Origin: Antitrichia curtipendula
Taxonomy: Eukaryota; Streptophyta; Bryopsida; Hypnales; Leucodontaceae
Length of the DNA: 64,000 nucleotides
Direction of reading: 5' to 3'
NCBI GenBank assembly: GCA_951230915.1
Contig: OX579635.1
Span: 15,128,001 to 15,192,000 of the forward strand
Part shown: positions 34,296 through 47,329 of the stretch, in pieces
How the letters are laid out: each line of letters starts with the position of its first letter
Position numbering within the stretch: the first letter of the stretch is position 1
Position numbers and translations under genes: made by a program
Notes under the pieces: model-generated
The model's database searches: none
Told to the model about the DNA's origin: nothing
What the model saw: only the letters and a program-made list of their open reading frames with translations

Positions 34296-34349
34296 AACGA
34301 GTTTGTTGAACCTCTAATTCCTTATTTCGTAGAGTTCAACGAACTCGTT
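34296..34349. repeat. Short hairpin
   Basis: AACGAGTTTGTTGAAC pairs with GTTCAACGAACTCGTT (one mismatch), with a loop of about 22 bases. Confidence 0.65.
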
Positions 34350-34388
34350 GAACTCCATCTATCTCCCTCTATTGTGCCTCCCCTTAAT

Positions 34389-34528
34389 AAGATAGGAATA
34401 CTATAAATGGTGCTAGGTCCTTAGTACGGTTACAATGTACATACTCTCATCATTTATGCCTTGAAATAACAAGATCACGTACATTGTGACCATTTACGGA
34501 CTTGCACCGTTTATGGTATTCCTACCTT
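34389..34528. mobile_element. Foldback MITE, about 140 bp
   Basis: AAGATAGGAATACTATAAAT then GGTGC at the left is matched by the inverted copy of AAGGTAGGAATACCATAAAC then GGTGC at the right, with three mismatches in 25 bases. AATGTAC and GTACATT form a second stem inside. Confidence 0.75.
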
Positions 34529-37500
34529 AGTTGATGTCGCTTTCCTCCATTAAAACGCCTCGGTCCTCCCCTTTTATCCAAAGCCAACAAATTCTGGTGA
34601 ATCTGGCCACCCCTTCAACAATAAATAAAGCCCCCATTAATACCGATTGTTTGAACCCGACCAGCATGTTCTGCATTTGCACAGAGAGCTAGCCACCAGC
34701 TTGTGGTTCACAGTAATTTTAACATGCATTGTTGTAACCACTTTGACAACGAAATTGTGTACCCCCTCCCATTCCTCCCAGCATCTCCAAGTCGGTGATT
34801 ATTACACAGGAGAGTTAGATGTACGCGCGCAGTACATTTGTACCCAATGTGGACAAGCAACTTGAATAGATTTTTGATGAAGTTTTAACAAACCATTCAA
34901 TGGGACAGACAGAGGAGAGGAGCTACTGTCGTGAGCTCCTAGTAAATTTTGCTAGGGAAGCGGTGGTTAATTCAACCTTGGACACATTCAAGTTGTCCTC
35001 TTGTAAACTAACCTCTTTCACCCATCCTTCGCAATCACAATAATAGCACATCATCTCCACGTCCATGCGTGCGTCCGTACACCGTGGGGGGCATTTATTT
35101 GGGGCAATGAGCAGAAAGCAATCTTCACACAGGAGTGAAGAAACAACATACATTCATGAAGTACATGTATAAAACACAAAAATAATGTAGATGCAAATTT
35201 TCATTTATTCAATTAAAACGGCATGCACATTCATTCAAAAATGAGGGAGGGGTGCCATTTCCAGGTTTTGTATCGTATCAGGATTTAATGATTTCTTCTG
35301 TTGAGAAAGTTAGGGAGGATATTGATTGCCAAATACCCCCACCACCACCACCCGGTCTCTCTATAAGGTAACTACACCTAAAATCGCACAAATAAGCAAT
35401 TCAAAATGATTTCCATTATTATATTGAGTTTGTTTTGTTTTGTTTGTGTTTGGGGGGGAGGGGTATTGTATTGGCAGTGAAAAGGAGATTTTAGATTCTC
35501 TTAGAATGCATTTTTTAGATACTATATGAATAAACTATGAATTTCCAAAGTGCTGAAAATAAGTGTTATTAATAGTGATCATAGACTCTCATAAATAGTG
35601 GGAGTACATTGTAGGCAAGAATATCCAGTGAGCGATTTGGGTGGTGTGCTATTTAAGGTGTAGTTACTTTATTGCTAATCAAAAAAAATTTGCTTGAAGA
35701 AATCCACCCCTAGTCTGCACCAATGCAAAAAAAGTAAAATATTTGTTTTGGAGTAACCCCTATGTGACCACAAAGCCACGGTTTTTGCATCAGCAATCCT
35801 TTGGGGGTTAAAGGGTTTGGCCTTTTGTTTAGCCATCCTATGCAACTCAAAATTCTAGCTTCCAATCAATCGCAACTTACTTAGTGTAAAAAATAAAATT
35901 GGAGTTACTATTTATTATGACCACTTGCTAATTGCATAAGAAAATAAATATTAATTAATTAGTTTTAATAGAAATAGTGCTTAGAAAAATTGTCAAGTTC
36001 TCAAATTTTTTTTATTATATTAGAGGCAAAGAAAAGTTTAAAAGTGGGTGCAAACTTCAATTGTACACTTTTCTCTCAAATTTTGGACATGGGAATTCAT
36101 GCAATCATGCACTAGTGTAGATGCTCCCATACCTTCAAGAACATTCAAATTGTTCATCAATCTTTAAATAATAGGCCAAGGCAAAGAGGCTTGGTTTCAA
36201 GTGAAACTTTGACAAAATGTGGTTCTAGGATTTTATGGAATGTTTCAACCTACTAGACCTACTTCAGTAGTAAATAAGGCTTGCTAAATATCGCTCTTAG
36301 GCTGCAAAGTCAAAATACTATTCTTTGATAAATTTTATATGCCTTGACAACATCGCTAACAACACAAACCTTAGAGAAGGAGCAAGACCCATGCCTTGCT
36401 TCAAGGAGATTTTTGATTCCCCCTTAAGCTACCCACTAGGCTCTCAAATATTGTTCAAGGGTTAAATAGTATTCCAAATTACTCCGGTATACCACAATGG
36501 ATAAAACAATTGTAGTGCACAATATTTTTTGCAACCTATTATTGACACATGCATACAATCTAAAATAATTAAACTTGGGTTTTAGGGTTACAAACAAGAA
36601 AAAATGGTAAGAAATACAATATTAGACTTTAGATGATCTAATTTGAATCAATGAGAAAACTCAATGAATTACTTAACAAGAGATAAATTTTACACTTTGG
36701 CTTAAATTTTGGTATGAAATAAATGTCAGCAATGTTTTTTTAGAAATTGATACCAATTACAAAAAAATGATCCAAAAAAAATGAGAGGATTTTTTGGATG
36801 ATAAAATGTTGATCCATGTAGACAAAGGGTAGTCCAAATTTTCAAAATTGTGAAGACGCACTATAAAATGCAATGTAGAGGAATAGCTTCATGATCCTTT
36901 CAAAACAAGAATTGTGAAATATGATCCACAAATCATATCCATACAACTGGATCCACTTCAACACTAACCAATAATTATCAATAAAATCATTAACCAAAAA
37001 TTGAAAATTCCTTCTAAAATTGATTCTAGATAGAATATTTTCACAAGAATTTTTCCCCTCTAAGTTTAAATGATTGAATTCTGATTATGGAGATTTAAAA
37101 ATAAATAAATATTAACTAGTCTATTCAAGTCATTTTGAAGGGTCATTTTTTGAACTGGAAAAACTATATTGATCATCAATAAATGTTACAAAAACTAACA
37201 CTAGTGGAAACATGATCTGCATCGACCAAGAAAATGGCTACAAGCTAGAAGACCCACAATTAAGGTATGTTCCCACTTGCTGTTAGAAGTGTTGTTTGGA
37301 ATATGAATCTAGTCCATAAACTCATTCCGAAGACCGTCACTAACACCACCTTTAGCACCAAGTGCAAACATACTTTTCGTCCAATTGATTATTATAAGTG
37401 GTTCTTAGACTTGAAGAGCATTTCCGCGGCCGACGCAAACCACGTTGTCCATGAGCGTAATACAAAAATCAATCTACAAACATTTTGATTGACGAAAAAA

Positions 37501-38064
37501 ATGAACTGAATATTTTTTGAGTGCTTCATTTTTTATACATTTCGGCATTCCGTACCCGCTTGCCTGCTGTTCCCATTTTGAATGAGGCTGGTCGCTGCCG
37601 TAGGATCATTTTGTCTCTCTTTCCAACTTCCAAAAGCTTCAAATTCCCCCATTTGAATGGCTTGAATGAAGGTTCCGTTTGAAGCCAAACAAAGAGACAA
37701 CAAGCCCGCCAGCTCATGATCTCTGTCTGTAGCAATTCACTTAATATGACAAACCAAGCAAGTTAAAATTAAAAAATCAGTTTTACTCCACGGCACGGCA
37801 GGAGTTGGTTGTGGAATTTGAATTTTACCCATCATCACATTCTAACACCGCCCCGGCGGCACATTCCGATTCCGATTCCGGCACATGAGTTTTGTCGTTC
37901 CAAACAAGCCCCGCCAACCATTACGGACAAGACTGAGGCAACTGAGTTCCTCATTTTGTCTCTGGAGCTTCATGTAAAATTTTCAGACCATTAGAACTGA
38001 CTTGGACAGACAGAGTCCCCAGTGTAACGTAAAACCTCTGAAAACGCACTCATCAGCACTTGCG
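34529..38064. other. Long stretch without a supported gene
   Basis: No domain is recognisable in any frame and no complete element could be bounded. A tiny possible family A derivative lies near 35,755-35,812 (GTAACCCCTATGTGACC facing CAATCCTTTGGGGGTTAA). The minus-strand frame 35,153-34,923 and the plus frame 37,267-37,488 were inspected and give no match to a family I know. Confidence 0.4.
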
Positions 38065-38390
38065 GAACCAGATGAAGGCGGGTACCCCCCCCCCCAAAAA
38101 AAACTGCCACTTTTATGAGCTCTTCCATGGCTGGTTACTATCAGTAGACTGGTCAAATGTTTGTATTTTTTGTTGGCAAGTGAAAGGAGGTTCCAATGCA
38201 ACCAAAAAACATGACATTTGGATGTCGTATGCAAAAGTTAGGAAGGATCAAAGTTTATTTTTTTGGTGGATGTTTTGAAATCGTATCTTCAACATACACA
38301 CGTATTGATTTGGGAGATGTACATATTTTGAGTTTTGAGTTTTAGGCAAGGTGATGATTTTGGGTGCACCTACCTTACAACTAAATATTG
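38065..38390 (+). repeat. Family G repeat, copy 1
   Basis: It matches 46,109-46,358 in the order: GAAGG(C/T)GGGTACCCCC, GGAGGTTC(C/T)AATGCA, AACATGACATTTGGAT, GTATGCAA, TTTGGGAGATGTACA. A run of ten C residues follows the start. The right end is less well preserved than in copy 2. Confidence 0.65.
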
Positions 38391-38505
38391 TTAAATAAAA
38401 TAAAATAAATATAAATGTCCATTGCATATTTGCTATTGGAATGTCACAATGACATCCCAATATTGTTGATTTGGATTCTTGGGATGAGCATGCAAACTCT
38501 ACTAT

Positions 38506-39353
38506 TTACCCCCCCTAAAGGACCAAACTGCATTTTTGGCAACATAGCAATTTTAGGCAACTCACTATGAATGAAATTTTCATTTTTTTTCGCCAAAATT
38601 TTTACACAACATGTGCCCCAAAAGTAGCTCTAAGGTGCAAATTTTTTTTTATAACTTTTGACTATGTGGTTAATTAAAAAGTTATTGTATGATATGTAAT
38701 TTTCTTTGCTCCCCAGGCACCTCAAAAAAATGAAATTTTTAAGAAATAAAAATTTGAACTTACTTTCCTAGATTTGTATATATGTGGAAAGCTTTTGAAT
38801 CATTCCATTTTGATTAACAAGATGAAAGTGATGAGGACTTTTAGGTTGCGGGAACTTATGGAATCTCTATTCTAAAACAAACTTTGAAGTCCTCTACTAT
38901 AACTCAATTTTCAATATTTTTGAAATAAAATAAAATCATTGGATGTAGATTGTTTATTACATTATTACAAACATTGGATTGGAATTTTCAATTCTATAAT
39001 TAAATTCTTAACAATTAAGTATTTTCAACTACATTCTACTTCTTTCTACTTACTATTTTTTCAAGTATGACTATGGAAAAAAATTGTTGAAATTTTTAAT
39101 ATGTATTCTCAACTTATTTTTTCAACATATTAGGAAGAATAAAAAGTTTTGAAATCCAAGTGTCATGATCTTGCAATTGGTAAGGTTTCTTATTCTAAAA
39201 TTATAAGATGGTGTACTCTAATAAGTTCACTAAGGGATCCTACGGTTTGATTTGTTAGTGCATAAATACAAATGAAAATTTTAGTCTTACTTTGGGTTTG
39301 AGTACTTTGAAGCAATTTTGGGCCTAAATACACCATATTTCTTTAGGGGTTAA
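38506..39353 (+). mobile_element. Family A element, copy A3
   Basis: It begins TTACCCCCCCTAAAGGACC and ends CTTTAGGGGTTAA. The interior follows A1 (ATTTTTGGCAACATAGCAAT, GAAAGCTTTTGAATCATTCC, CATTCTACTTCTTTCTACTT). It is about 100 bases shorter than A1 and encodes nothing recognisable. Confidence 0.8.
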
Positions 39354-40479
39354 TAAGGTAAACCAACCTATGTCAGGCAAAACCGATTGGTTTGCCCTAT
39401 TGGCATTGTTGAGTCTTAAAAATCAATTTCTAAATAAAGACAAATGTGAAACATGGAGCTCTTTAGTGTATTGCATTGTTTTCCAATTTCTTAGATTCTT
39501 GGAATTAGTAAATTACTAATGAATGACCAAAGTAAAGAATTGGGATTGTTTTTTTCTAATTATTATGAAGCATTGTTGTACCCAACTATTAAATCTATTT
39601 ATCAAAGTTTTTAAAAACGAATTCCTTCAAGATTTGAACATTATAATCTTTTGACCACTTGCAAGTGTATTGACTTTCATAGACCTTTAGATGCAAAGGC
39701 AATTCTCTACATTATAAAATTTCAAACAGTTATGACATTATTGTTTAGAAGATGATATGCACATGATTAAAAAAATATGTAAAAACTAAATAATAAATTT
39801 CCTTAGCACATAGGATCTAGCTTGGAATGATATGGTGTATAGAAAATATCTATGCATTAAGTTATATTGTTTGTTTGTTATAGTGAGATAGTGAGACCTT
39901 CGGAACTGTGCATCCTTTGATTGCATTCTTGGTATAGTTGAAAAGCTCTCTACAATGAGGGGTGCACGAAATCTGCAAGGAGGGGTGCACGAACTTTGTT
40001 TCATGGTATTTGGACCTACAATGTGAAAGTTATTGAATTTTGAAGTTTTCATAAAATTAAAAATTAAAAAAGTTACTTTTACTTTTATTTGTGTTGAATC
40101 AAAAAGATTGTGTTACATTTGGATTGTGACACCAACTTTGACACATTGTTACAACAATCATGCACTAGAATTGCATAATTCAAATGTATGCACATGTTTA
40201 AGAAATTGACCTACTATAAATGAAAAAATTGTCCTTATTGATTTTGTTAATTATTCAAACTTTTGCACAAATGCCTCTTAAAAAGTTAAAGAAGCGTACT
40301 TTATGTACTCAAGAGCCCCAAAGTTCATGTTTGGGATGATGAGCAGTGTACATTAAATTAATGTCTTTTTTCAATTCTCATTCACCAAAATTAATGCTCA
40401 AATCCTCCAAAAAAATCTTTAGTGTATAACAAATTTGGCAAAATTGAGGCAAGTGATATAATGTAATGATATAGAAGAG
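39354..40479. other. No feature recognised
   Basis: AT-rich sequence with short open frames only. GAGGGGTGCACGAA occurs twice close together (about 39,957 and 39,980). The phrase TTTGGACCTACAATGTGAAA (about 40,010) recurs near 55,914, so part of this is probably another interspersed repeat. Confidence 0.4.
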
Positions 40480-40609
40480 ATGTGTCATGTCCATTTCCTC
40501 CCCGCCCCCCGCCCTCAAAAAAATTGAAAGCCATTGATTTTAAAAATAAAAAGAATCCTCCCCCTCCCAATGCCGTTGATCTTGAAAAATAACTTTGGAT
40601 ACGGATATG

Positions 40610-40666
<57 letters not shown>

Positions 40667-40990
40667 ATACGAAATAAGAATATGGGTATGGTTATGAGAT
40701 AGAGATACAGGTATGCCTACAGGTACGAGATATGGAATACAAGACATAGATATAGATACATATATGGATAAGAAATATGGGATATATCCATATCAAATGC
40801 CACCCCTATCCCCACTTGAAAATTACAAAGGGGTGCGATGGAGTGGGTACAAAAAAAATCAATTTAATTTAAATTGTTTTTGAGCTTACCGGGGGATGAA
40901 ATCAATTCAATTTTTTTCATTTTTTTGAGCTCATTGTGACACTTTGTCACAATGACAATGAGCTCAAAAGATGCAGTAACTACATTAATT
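40480..40990 (-). repeat. Family D repeat, copy 2, with expanded (TA)n
   Basis: It is an inverted relative of 9,740-10,290: purine/pyrimidine block, CCGTTGATCTTGAAAAATAA, GGATACGGATATGG words, GAAAATTACAA, ACCGGGGGATG and a CATTGTGAC/GTCACAATG stem-loop at about 40,931-40,955. A pure TA run lies inside the array of GGATAC-like words. Confidence 0.75.
40613..40665. repeat. (TA)n microsatellite, about 25 units
   Basis: Uninterrupted TA dinucleotides lie between GATATGGTACA and GGATACG inside family D copy 2. The minus-strand frame through it reads alternating Tyr-Ile, a product of the repeat. Confidence 0.95.
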
Positions 40991-42839
40991 ATTGCATCAA
41001 GCCCATTGTTGTCACTTTGGTCATTGCACATAGTTCAAGTCGTCATATTATTAAAAGAAATCTTTTAGTACATTAAAGAATGAAAAAATTGTCTCATTTA
41101 TTAGGTTTGATCAATATCAAATTATGGATGTATTAGTATGTAGAAGACTTGTATGTATTAGTCAACCAAAGCAAAAGAAATATGTAGTTTTTCATTGTAG
41201 ACTACATGGAGAGAACATTCTTACATTTTAAATTTTTTTTTTTTAAATCTCAATTAGATCCTTGTATAACAACTAAAGTATATCATTCTAGGATGTAAGA
41301 CAATTTGTGAAAGTGAAAGGTCATATTTTATAAATATAGCAAATGTATTATTGCGAAAAATCTGAAAATTATTATTAAAAAAAAGACCTCCCAGTGACAT
41401 TATGAATTTGAGTTTTGGAATTGATGGTACTATTTTGAACTTGAAAGTGGAAACTTGAAGCTGAAATTTGGAAATAGGAACATGTCCAAAACCTATACCT
41501 ATGGTATAAAAAACTTCCTGAAATTGCAAACACTTTGTGTTGATCAAAATTTCCAAATATTGTTTCTTTATATTTGTATTTTTGGGTTTCAAAATTATAT
41601 TTTCGGCTTCAAAACACATGAAGTTTAACCATGATATTTGAATAATAAAAATTTAATTTCAATGTTAAAATTATTTATATTGAATACTAAAATTATTCAT
41701 ATTGATTACTAAAATTATTCATATTGAGGTATCCTTTTTTAAACTTTGAACCCAGTAGCCTAAAATACAACAATATATTCAACAATATTTTAAGTTTACA
41801 AATCAAAGTTTAAAATCTACTGGCATAGAATGTAGGAAAGGTCACATCTTATAGTCCTTGTTTTTTATTTACATATTTAAAGCATATATTATGAAATATC
41901 TTACAATACAAAATCAACGAGTGTTTATTCTAGTGTTCTAATGCTAACCCTTCAATTTTCCGGCTACCCAAAATGGATTGATCCAATTTTAGAACGGCCA
42001 TTTCTTAGACTCATAAATGTAAGAAGTCTCTCGAACTTGGACTAGTTCTCAAGAGAATCAAGCTATCTATCAAGTGGTGTATTAAAAGAAGACTGACTAT
42101 TGAATTTACAAAAAAATTCAAAGCATAGGTGGTTTGGAGCTTGTAGCAAAGAGGCATCAGTTTAGGGAACTTTGGCCAATGAGGTGGAGGCATGTGTTCA
42201 TGGGCGGTAGAATCAAACTTGTATCGCCTAGTGTTAGCAAGGTTGGCCCAACCTTTGGGATGGGAGAAAGGTGGTTGGAGACTTTTGTTACACTTTTAGA
42301 AACAACACATGGCAAGTTATGTGAGGAACATCCTTGGAAGAAAAACGTTGAAACCGTCTCAAGTGGAAGATTGATAAGGTTTGATAATGATGAAGCTTCT
42401 AGAATTCTAATGGGTTCCTAGTCTACACCATTTATGGCTCTTTTCAATGAGATGCCCAATAGTAGATTAAACATGGAGCGGTATTGCCTTCCCCCTTCTT
42501 TTTTTAACTTTGCCCAATTTGTAGGTACAAACAACCATTGAAATACACATCTTGCACTCCGGTTTGAGTCTTATTTCAATTTCTTTTTCTACTATTTGTT
42601 TTTCCTTGTGTTCCTTCACTCTATCGTGTTTGACCTTAAAATTTTGGCTCCATGTTTGTGAAATTTTTTCCATTTATCTAATAATTTCCAAAATTTAACA
42701 ATGAAGTGGTCACTATTGCAAGACCATTCTCTTGCTCATTTTGGTCTTAAAAATACAAGACTTATTTCCATGCATGTGGATATCAATTTTCTAAAATATT
42801 ATGTGTCCAAAAGAGCCAAACAAAACACGATTTCAATTA
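40991..42839. other. Mostly non-coding; one unrecognised 95-codon frame
   Basis: The plus frame 42,134-42,421 has a non-repetitive composition (ELWPMRWRHVFMGG near the start, CEEHPWKKNVETVSSGRLIR later) and stays open upstream from about 42,103. I recognise no family. It could be a remnant exon or transposon coding piece. The rest is AT-rich; AAAATTATT(T/C)AT words repeat near 41,666-41,725. Confidence 0.3.
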
Positions 42840-43068
42840 TGCTAAAACAATAATTTTCTTGTAGTATCCTTCACTTTTACGTAAAATATTAGGCCATAAC
42901 TTTTGACTCGTATATCCAAATGTCATGAAATTTAGTGCATATGAAAGATATTCCTCGCGCACGACTTCTATTAAAGTTTCAGTCAAAAATATGAAAATCT
43001 CTAGTCACAAGTACCTGCCCAAAATTTCTATACTGCCAAAAAATGCATGCTAGTCCTTTAGGGGTTAT
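42840..43068 (-). mobile_element. Family A fragment, right end only
   Basis: It ends TAGTCCTTTAGGGGTTAT and contains CTGCCCAAAATTTCTATACT and GGCCATAACTTTTGACTC, as in the other A ends. No left terminus could be found. The interior differs from the main copies, so it may be a separate subfamily. Confidence 0.55.
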
Positions 43069-44180
43069 TCTAGAGCAAGGGAGTTCCATCCTAATACAAG
43101 CCCCATGCATTAATATAAAGCTACCTCTACACACTGACACTGAATGTGAGGAAGTTTTGAGAAGGTTGGTACTTGAAATTAAAGTGACGAAGGTTGGCTT
43201 CGTTCTGCAAGTGAGTGGAGCTGGCAGGCATCTCACACCAAATTTTGGAGTTTCTATTTTACTGATTTCAAATGTGTGAGACAAAAGAATAGTCACAATT
43301 CAACTTGCCGCTTTGTTGGTCGAGATGTCAGTTCTCCACTCGTCAATAAATAAGTTAATGTAATGGAGGGCCTTTGGTTGGGGAGGATCATCATACCATA
43401 CAATACAAATGGAAACGGCGTAAAAGCTGGACGCAAAATGAATCTAATAAGGCTGAGTATGGTGATGGGTTCCCATCACCCGTTCCCATCACCCATTCCC
43501 ATGTGAACAAGATTTGTCCTTGACGAAACAGATCCCCAAAAGGTCCTTGCTTACACCCACAAATTCCCTATCATTCAACCAACACTGCTGCCCCACCGGG
43601 AACCGATGATGGGGAACCCATTCCAGGGCTAAAGATATTTTGCTCAAAAGCCAAACAATTTTTTTGAGGAAATATCTTGTGATACTAGTAGGCCCTTTAC
43701 CATGCGCACAGTGAAATTTAATTTATTAATTTTCTTAATTCATACAAACTTTGAAATTCAATATGGAATATCTTTCAGTCTGTCATAGGAGTCAAGACGC
43801 CACAAAACAAGGTCTGCACACACCTATTTGAAGAGGACTTTCCAATAGTACCAAGACTACAAACCAGGGATGCACGGTTCTAAAGATCTCACCATAACCA
43901 ATAAAACAAACAACGTCATTTAAGGTATAGAATAGATATTCCCTCATTTTCAGTGGATGAAAATAATTGATTTCCTACATATTCTAAGGATAATATTGCT
44001 CATTTGGAAATGAATGTACCCTCATTTGGACTAATAATTTAAGTTTCATTTGCATTTTCACATTTCATCCATCCATTTCAATAGATGTCAACACTTGCAT
44101 CACTCCAATGGAGAAAACTTAATAATATTCCCTATCAATGCCCCACTCTATCATTGTTTCTATGATATGGTAGTCTGCTC
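43069..44180. other. No gene recognised
   Basis: TTCCCATCACCCGTTCCCAT is a short tandem repeat near 43,470-43,502. The overlapping opposite-strand frames at 42,979-43,296 share no feature of a known family. Otherwise AT-rich. Confidence 0.4.
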
Positions 44181-45110
44181 TTAATTGCTAAAGGGCCATT
44201 TGTCTCCTTGGGGGATAATCTGGGTCCAGGAAGGTTCCTATGAACTCAATTTGTAGTGAATATTTTTTAAACTTTTTTTGGATGTGCGGTTTTGCAAAAG
44301 CTTTGAGGATATACAATTTTAATTTTAATTGATGATTAGAAGAAAAAGTTATGGCACAATAAGCCAAAAATGGAGGTTTGCGGGTAGCCAAAAAAGATCA
44401 CAAAAAGTCAAAATTAATTATTATTTTTTCTAAAATATTATATTTTTGTCTACATTTGAAGATTTGATTCATTCTATTTCGACTAGTGATGAAGTAGTTA
44501 CAAACAATCTTAGTTTTGGGGGCAGTCTAAGCATCTTCTTGAAAAGGTAACTTGCAAGATTCATTTTTGAATGCAATTTTTAGTTTTCCAATAAAAATTA
44601 TTAGACAAGGTTAGGTTTGCTTGCTAGGACAATCTCACCGTTGGTATAACTGTATTTCAATTCCATCATAGAGATATTAATGATTTACTTTTTCCTTCAA
44701 TCTTAAACCCACTTCTACTTAACAGTTTTTTTAATGAGTAAAAATTAAGAGTTTCTTCCTTGAATTTTTTTTCTTAGATTCTCAACTCAAATATTCAACA
44801 GAAAAATTTAGAAAACCGAAATCAATAGTACAAAAATTTTAAGTTAAGAAGATTCAAAGCCAAAAAAACTAGTCAAGCAAGTTGCAAATTTTTTTTGTTC
44901 CCTTCACTTTAGATGTGAATATCTTGCAATCTATGTGGTCAAAGTTTAAAATAAAAAAATGTATTCTATACATTCTTATGGTCCTATGGTTAGATATGCA
45001 AACAAAAAATAAATAAAATATAAAAATTAAAGTTTTTTGCTCACTGCAATAGAAATGGTCGTTTTAAGTATTTTTTGATGGAAAACAGGCCTTGGTCCTT
45101 TAGGGATTAA
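44181..45110 (+). mobile_element. Family A element, copy A5
   Basis: It begins TTAATTGCTAAAGGGCC and ends GGTCCTTTAGGGATTAA (930 bases). Interior landmarks shared with A6 and A7 are: AAAAAGTTATGGCACAA, TGATTCATTCTATTT, ACAATCTTAGTTTT, ACTTGCAAGATTCAT, AGGACAATCTCACCGTTGG, CCACTTCTACTTAACAG, TGAATATCTTGCAATCTATG and AGAAATGGTC. No coding capacity seen. Confidence 0.85.
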
Positions 45111-45164
45111 AGCACTAGTGTTTTAAAAGTGAACATGACACAAAGGTACATTTTTTTTCTCCAA

Positions 45165-45367
45165 TATACCAAAAATATACATTTCAAGAGATGGTTGCTT
45201 TCAGTGACCATTGCATTTCAACTTCAAAAAATTTGTAACTAATTTTACAAAAGTTCAAAACAACTTGGGTTCGATGCCAATTCCACTTTTCTTCCTACAT
45301 GAATTTACCGAAAACTGTTTCAAGGAATTCAGCTTCCCCGAAAAGGCAATCAGCTCTTAAACGGTTG
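45165..45367 (-). repeat. Family B repeat, partial copy 2
   Basis: Read in reverse it shares AAGAGCTGA, GGGGAAGCTGAATTCCTTGA, GTGGAATTGGCATCGAACCC and TTGAAGTTGAAATGCAATGG-like order with 6,203-6,590. The TGTACATT half is missing. The short open frame at 45,299-45,499 begins in this repeat. Confidence 0.6.
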
Positions 45368-46108
45368 CTTTTTGAGAGCGGTACGCTTGATTGTGTTCCA
45401 TTTCATCCATCAGTGAGTCTGTTACCAAACTTTGGCGGGACTTGGAGTGCTGGCAAGCACGCTGGCCCAACAAATTCTTTTATCGTTGTAAGTACATGAT
45501 GAATTGATTGGATGGCTTTAGTTCCCTTTCTTTCGAATGACAGAATGATGGCGTGGATGATAAATAAGTAGCCATCCACATGTATCATCCAGGGTTGGTC
45601 CTGAGTCCTACTGCTCACTGTTCACTTAATGGCATCTTATCATCACATTCCACATAATAAGTTAAGCTACAGGCCAGGAAAACTTGATGGAGGGGGTCAT
45701 GGTTAAATTACTGCCAACATGAGCATGTTCCTCATGTCCTTTGCAGAACATGGGAAATGAGCAATTGCAGTCCGGCTATGGGCGGTCTATAATTTTATTC
45801 TCAAAATTGAAATTACTATGAATTTTGGGAACCAGAAAGGTGTCTAAACTAATAGCCAATGTCTAAACTCTTCCAATTCTGATCATTCAAGAACTACTTA
45901 CCCGTTCACTATTTCCTACTTTCTTGCTCACTATTGTGAGACATGTGTCATGACCTTATTAGTCTCAACTTTAAAAACAAGAAAAGAAAAAACATGTTTC
46001 AAGCTTTGGTTGGAAATTTGTTTCAACCTTGGTTGGAAATAACTGCACCCTACAGGTTGGGAATGGTTCCCTAGTTGGGAGTAGGTGGTCCGACCTTAAC
46101 CAAAGTTG
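45368..46108. other. No feature recognised
   Basis: A less AT-rich patch at 45,400-45,640 has open frames on both strands but no domain I recognise. CAA(G/C)CTTGGTTGGAAAT occurs twice near 46,000-46,040. Confidence 0.35.
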
Positions 46109-46358
46109 AAGGTGGGTACCCCCTAAACCGCCATTTTTTGCTTCTGTGCCTTATTATTATTAGATTGGTCTTATTTTCTTGTTGTGACTTGAACGGAGGT
46201 TCTAATGCACCAAAGAACATGACATTTGGATATTGTATGCAACAATTATGAAAGAACAAAGTTTGGTACTAAAACACGTACATAATTGATTTTGGAGATG
46301 TACACAAAAGTGAAGATGGCGGTTTAGGGTCAATGGCGCATTTGGGAGTGCCCACCTT
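46109..46358 (+). mobile_element. Family G element, copy 2, with terminal inverted repeats
   Basis: AAGGTGGGTACCCCCTAAAC then CGCCAT at the left is mirrored at the right by ATGGCG-GTTTAGGG and GGGAGTGCCCACCTT. The element is 250 bases and non-coding. It is the better preserved of the two G copies. Confidence 0.7.
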
Positions 46359-46448
46359 ATCTGGTCTTTGTTGGTGCAAAAAAATTCCAAAATTTTCACC
46401 ATGGTATATATTTATAAAAACCTTCCTCTACATTACCACTATTGGTAT

Positions 46449-46559
46449 TAGAAACACGGTCCACATAGACTAAGCTATAAGATTTGCACTTGATCTTACT
46501 TGTGACGAGTTAGACCAAGTGTGGGGCTTACAACTTAGTCTATATGGACCATGTTTCTA
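46449..46559. mobile_element. Foldback MITE, about 110 bp
   Basis: TAGAAACACGGTCCACATAG then ACTAAG at the left pairs with CTTAGT, then CTATATGGACCATGTTTCTA at the right, with two mismatches in 26 bases. The loop is about 58 bases and contains a further CTTAC/GTGACGAG region. Confidence 0.8.
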
Positions 46560-47329
46560 CATTGTTGACTCAATATTGTATGTGCGTTTTTTGCATCCTT
46601 ATGGTAGAAAAAGAAAAGAAAAGAAAAGTGTGATGGTTCTTTTTGCTTGCTATGCCATTGAAAATTCATAAATTAACTTCTTCATATTATCCTAAAAAGG
46701 ATGATGCCATATTCTCAAGAATTTACGAAAGGGACACATTAGTGTGGTTGTATAATTTTTATGATTTTGTAGTTGGTTGATTTTATATTTAGTAATTCCT
46801 AGTCAGAAGTCCTTGATTCCAAATATAAAACCAAATTTTACAAATTATATGACCTATAGTAAATAATAAATTCATGCATTTGGAGGAGATTGAAGATGGG
46901 ATCACAAGACTAAATGAGATCTAGTGCTTGCAACAATTGACCAAGTTGTATATCACACCTTGACATTTATTATAAAGATGGGATCAACTCCTAAAATTTT
47001 ACTTTGGAAATTTTGAATTTTTATTTAGACTCTTAAGTCCCAGATGAGATGTTGGATGCCAAGTAGTACTAAACCAACTAATTACAAATTAAGGAACAAA
47101 TTCATATTTATTGAGAAGGATTTAGTGTCATTGCTTCAAAATTTGGCACATATTAATCTTGATTTAATATTCATGTTAGCCAAGCATAATTAAAACGTGT
47201 GAAAGAAACTATTTAGAAACCTTATATTTTGATATTACCCAGATTACCATTGTTACTTAAGGGACTAATCAAAAGTTTGGGCATGTTCATAAAATTTTAG
47301 TTTTTGGCATAATTTTTCAAAGCTTAATT
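46560..47329. other. No feature recognised
   Basis: AT-rich sequence without a usable reading frame, terminal repeat or tandem array. Confidence 0.45.

Noticed and set aside
40391..40747. Minus-strand frame with alternating Tyr-Ile
   Set aside because: It is the (TA)n microsatellite inside a family D repeat.
41254..41619. Minus-strand frame of 121 residues
   Set aside because: AT-rich composition and no domain; it ends in unrelated repeat-like sequence.
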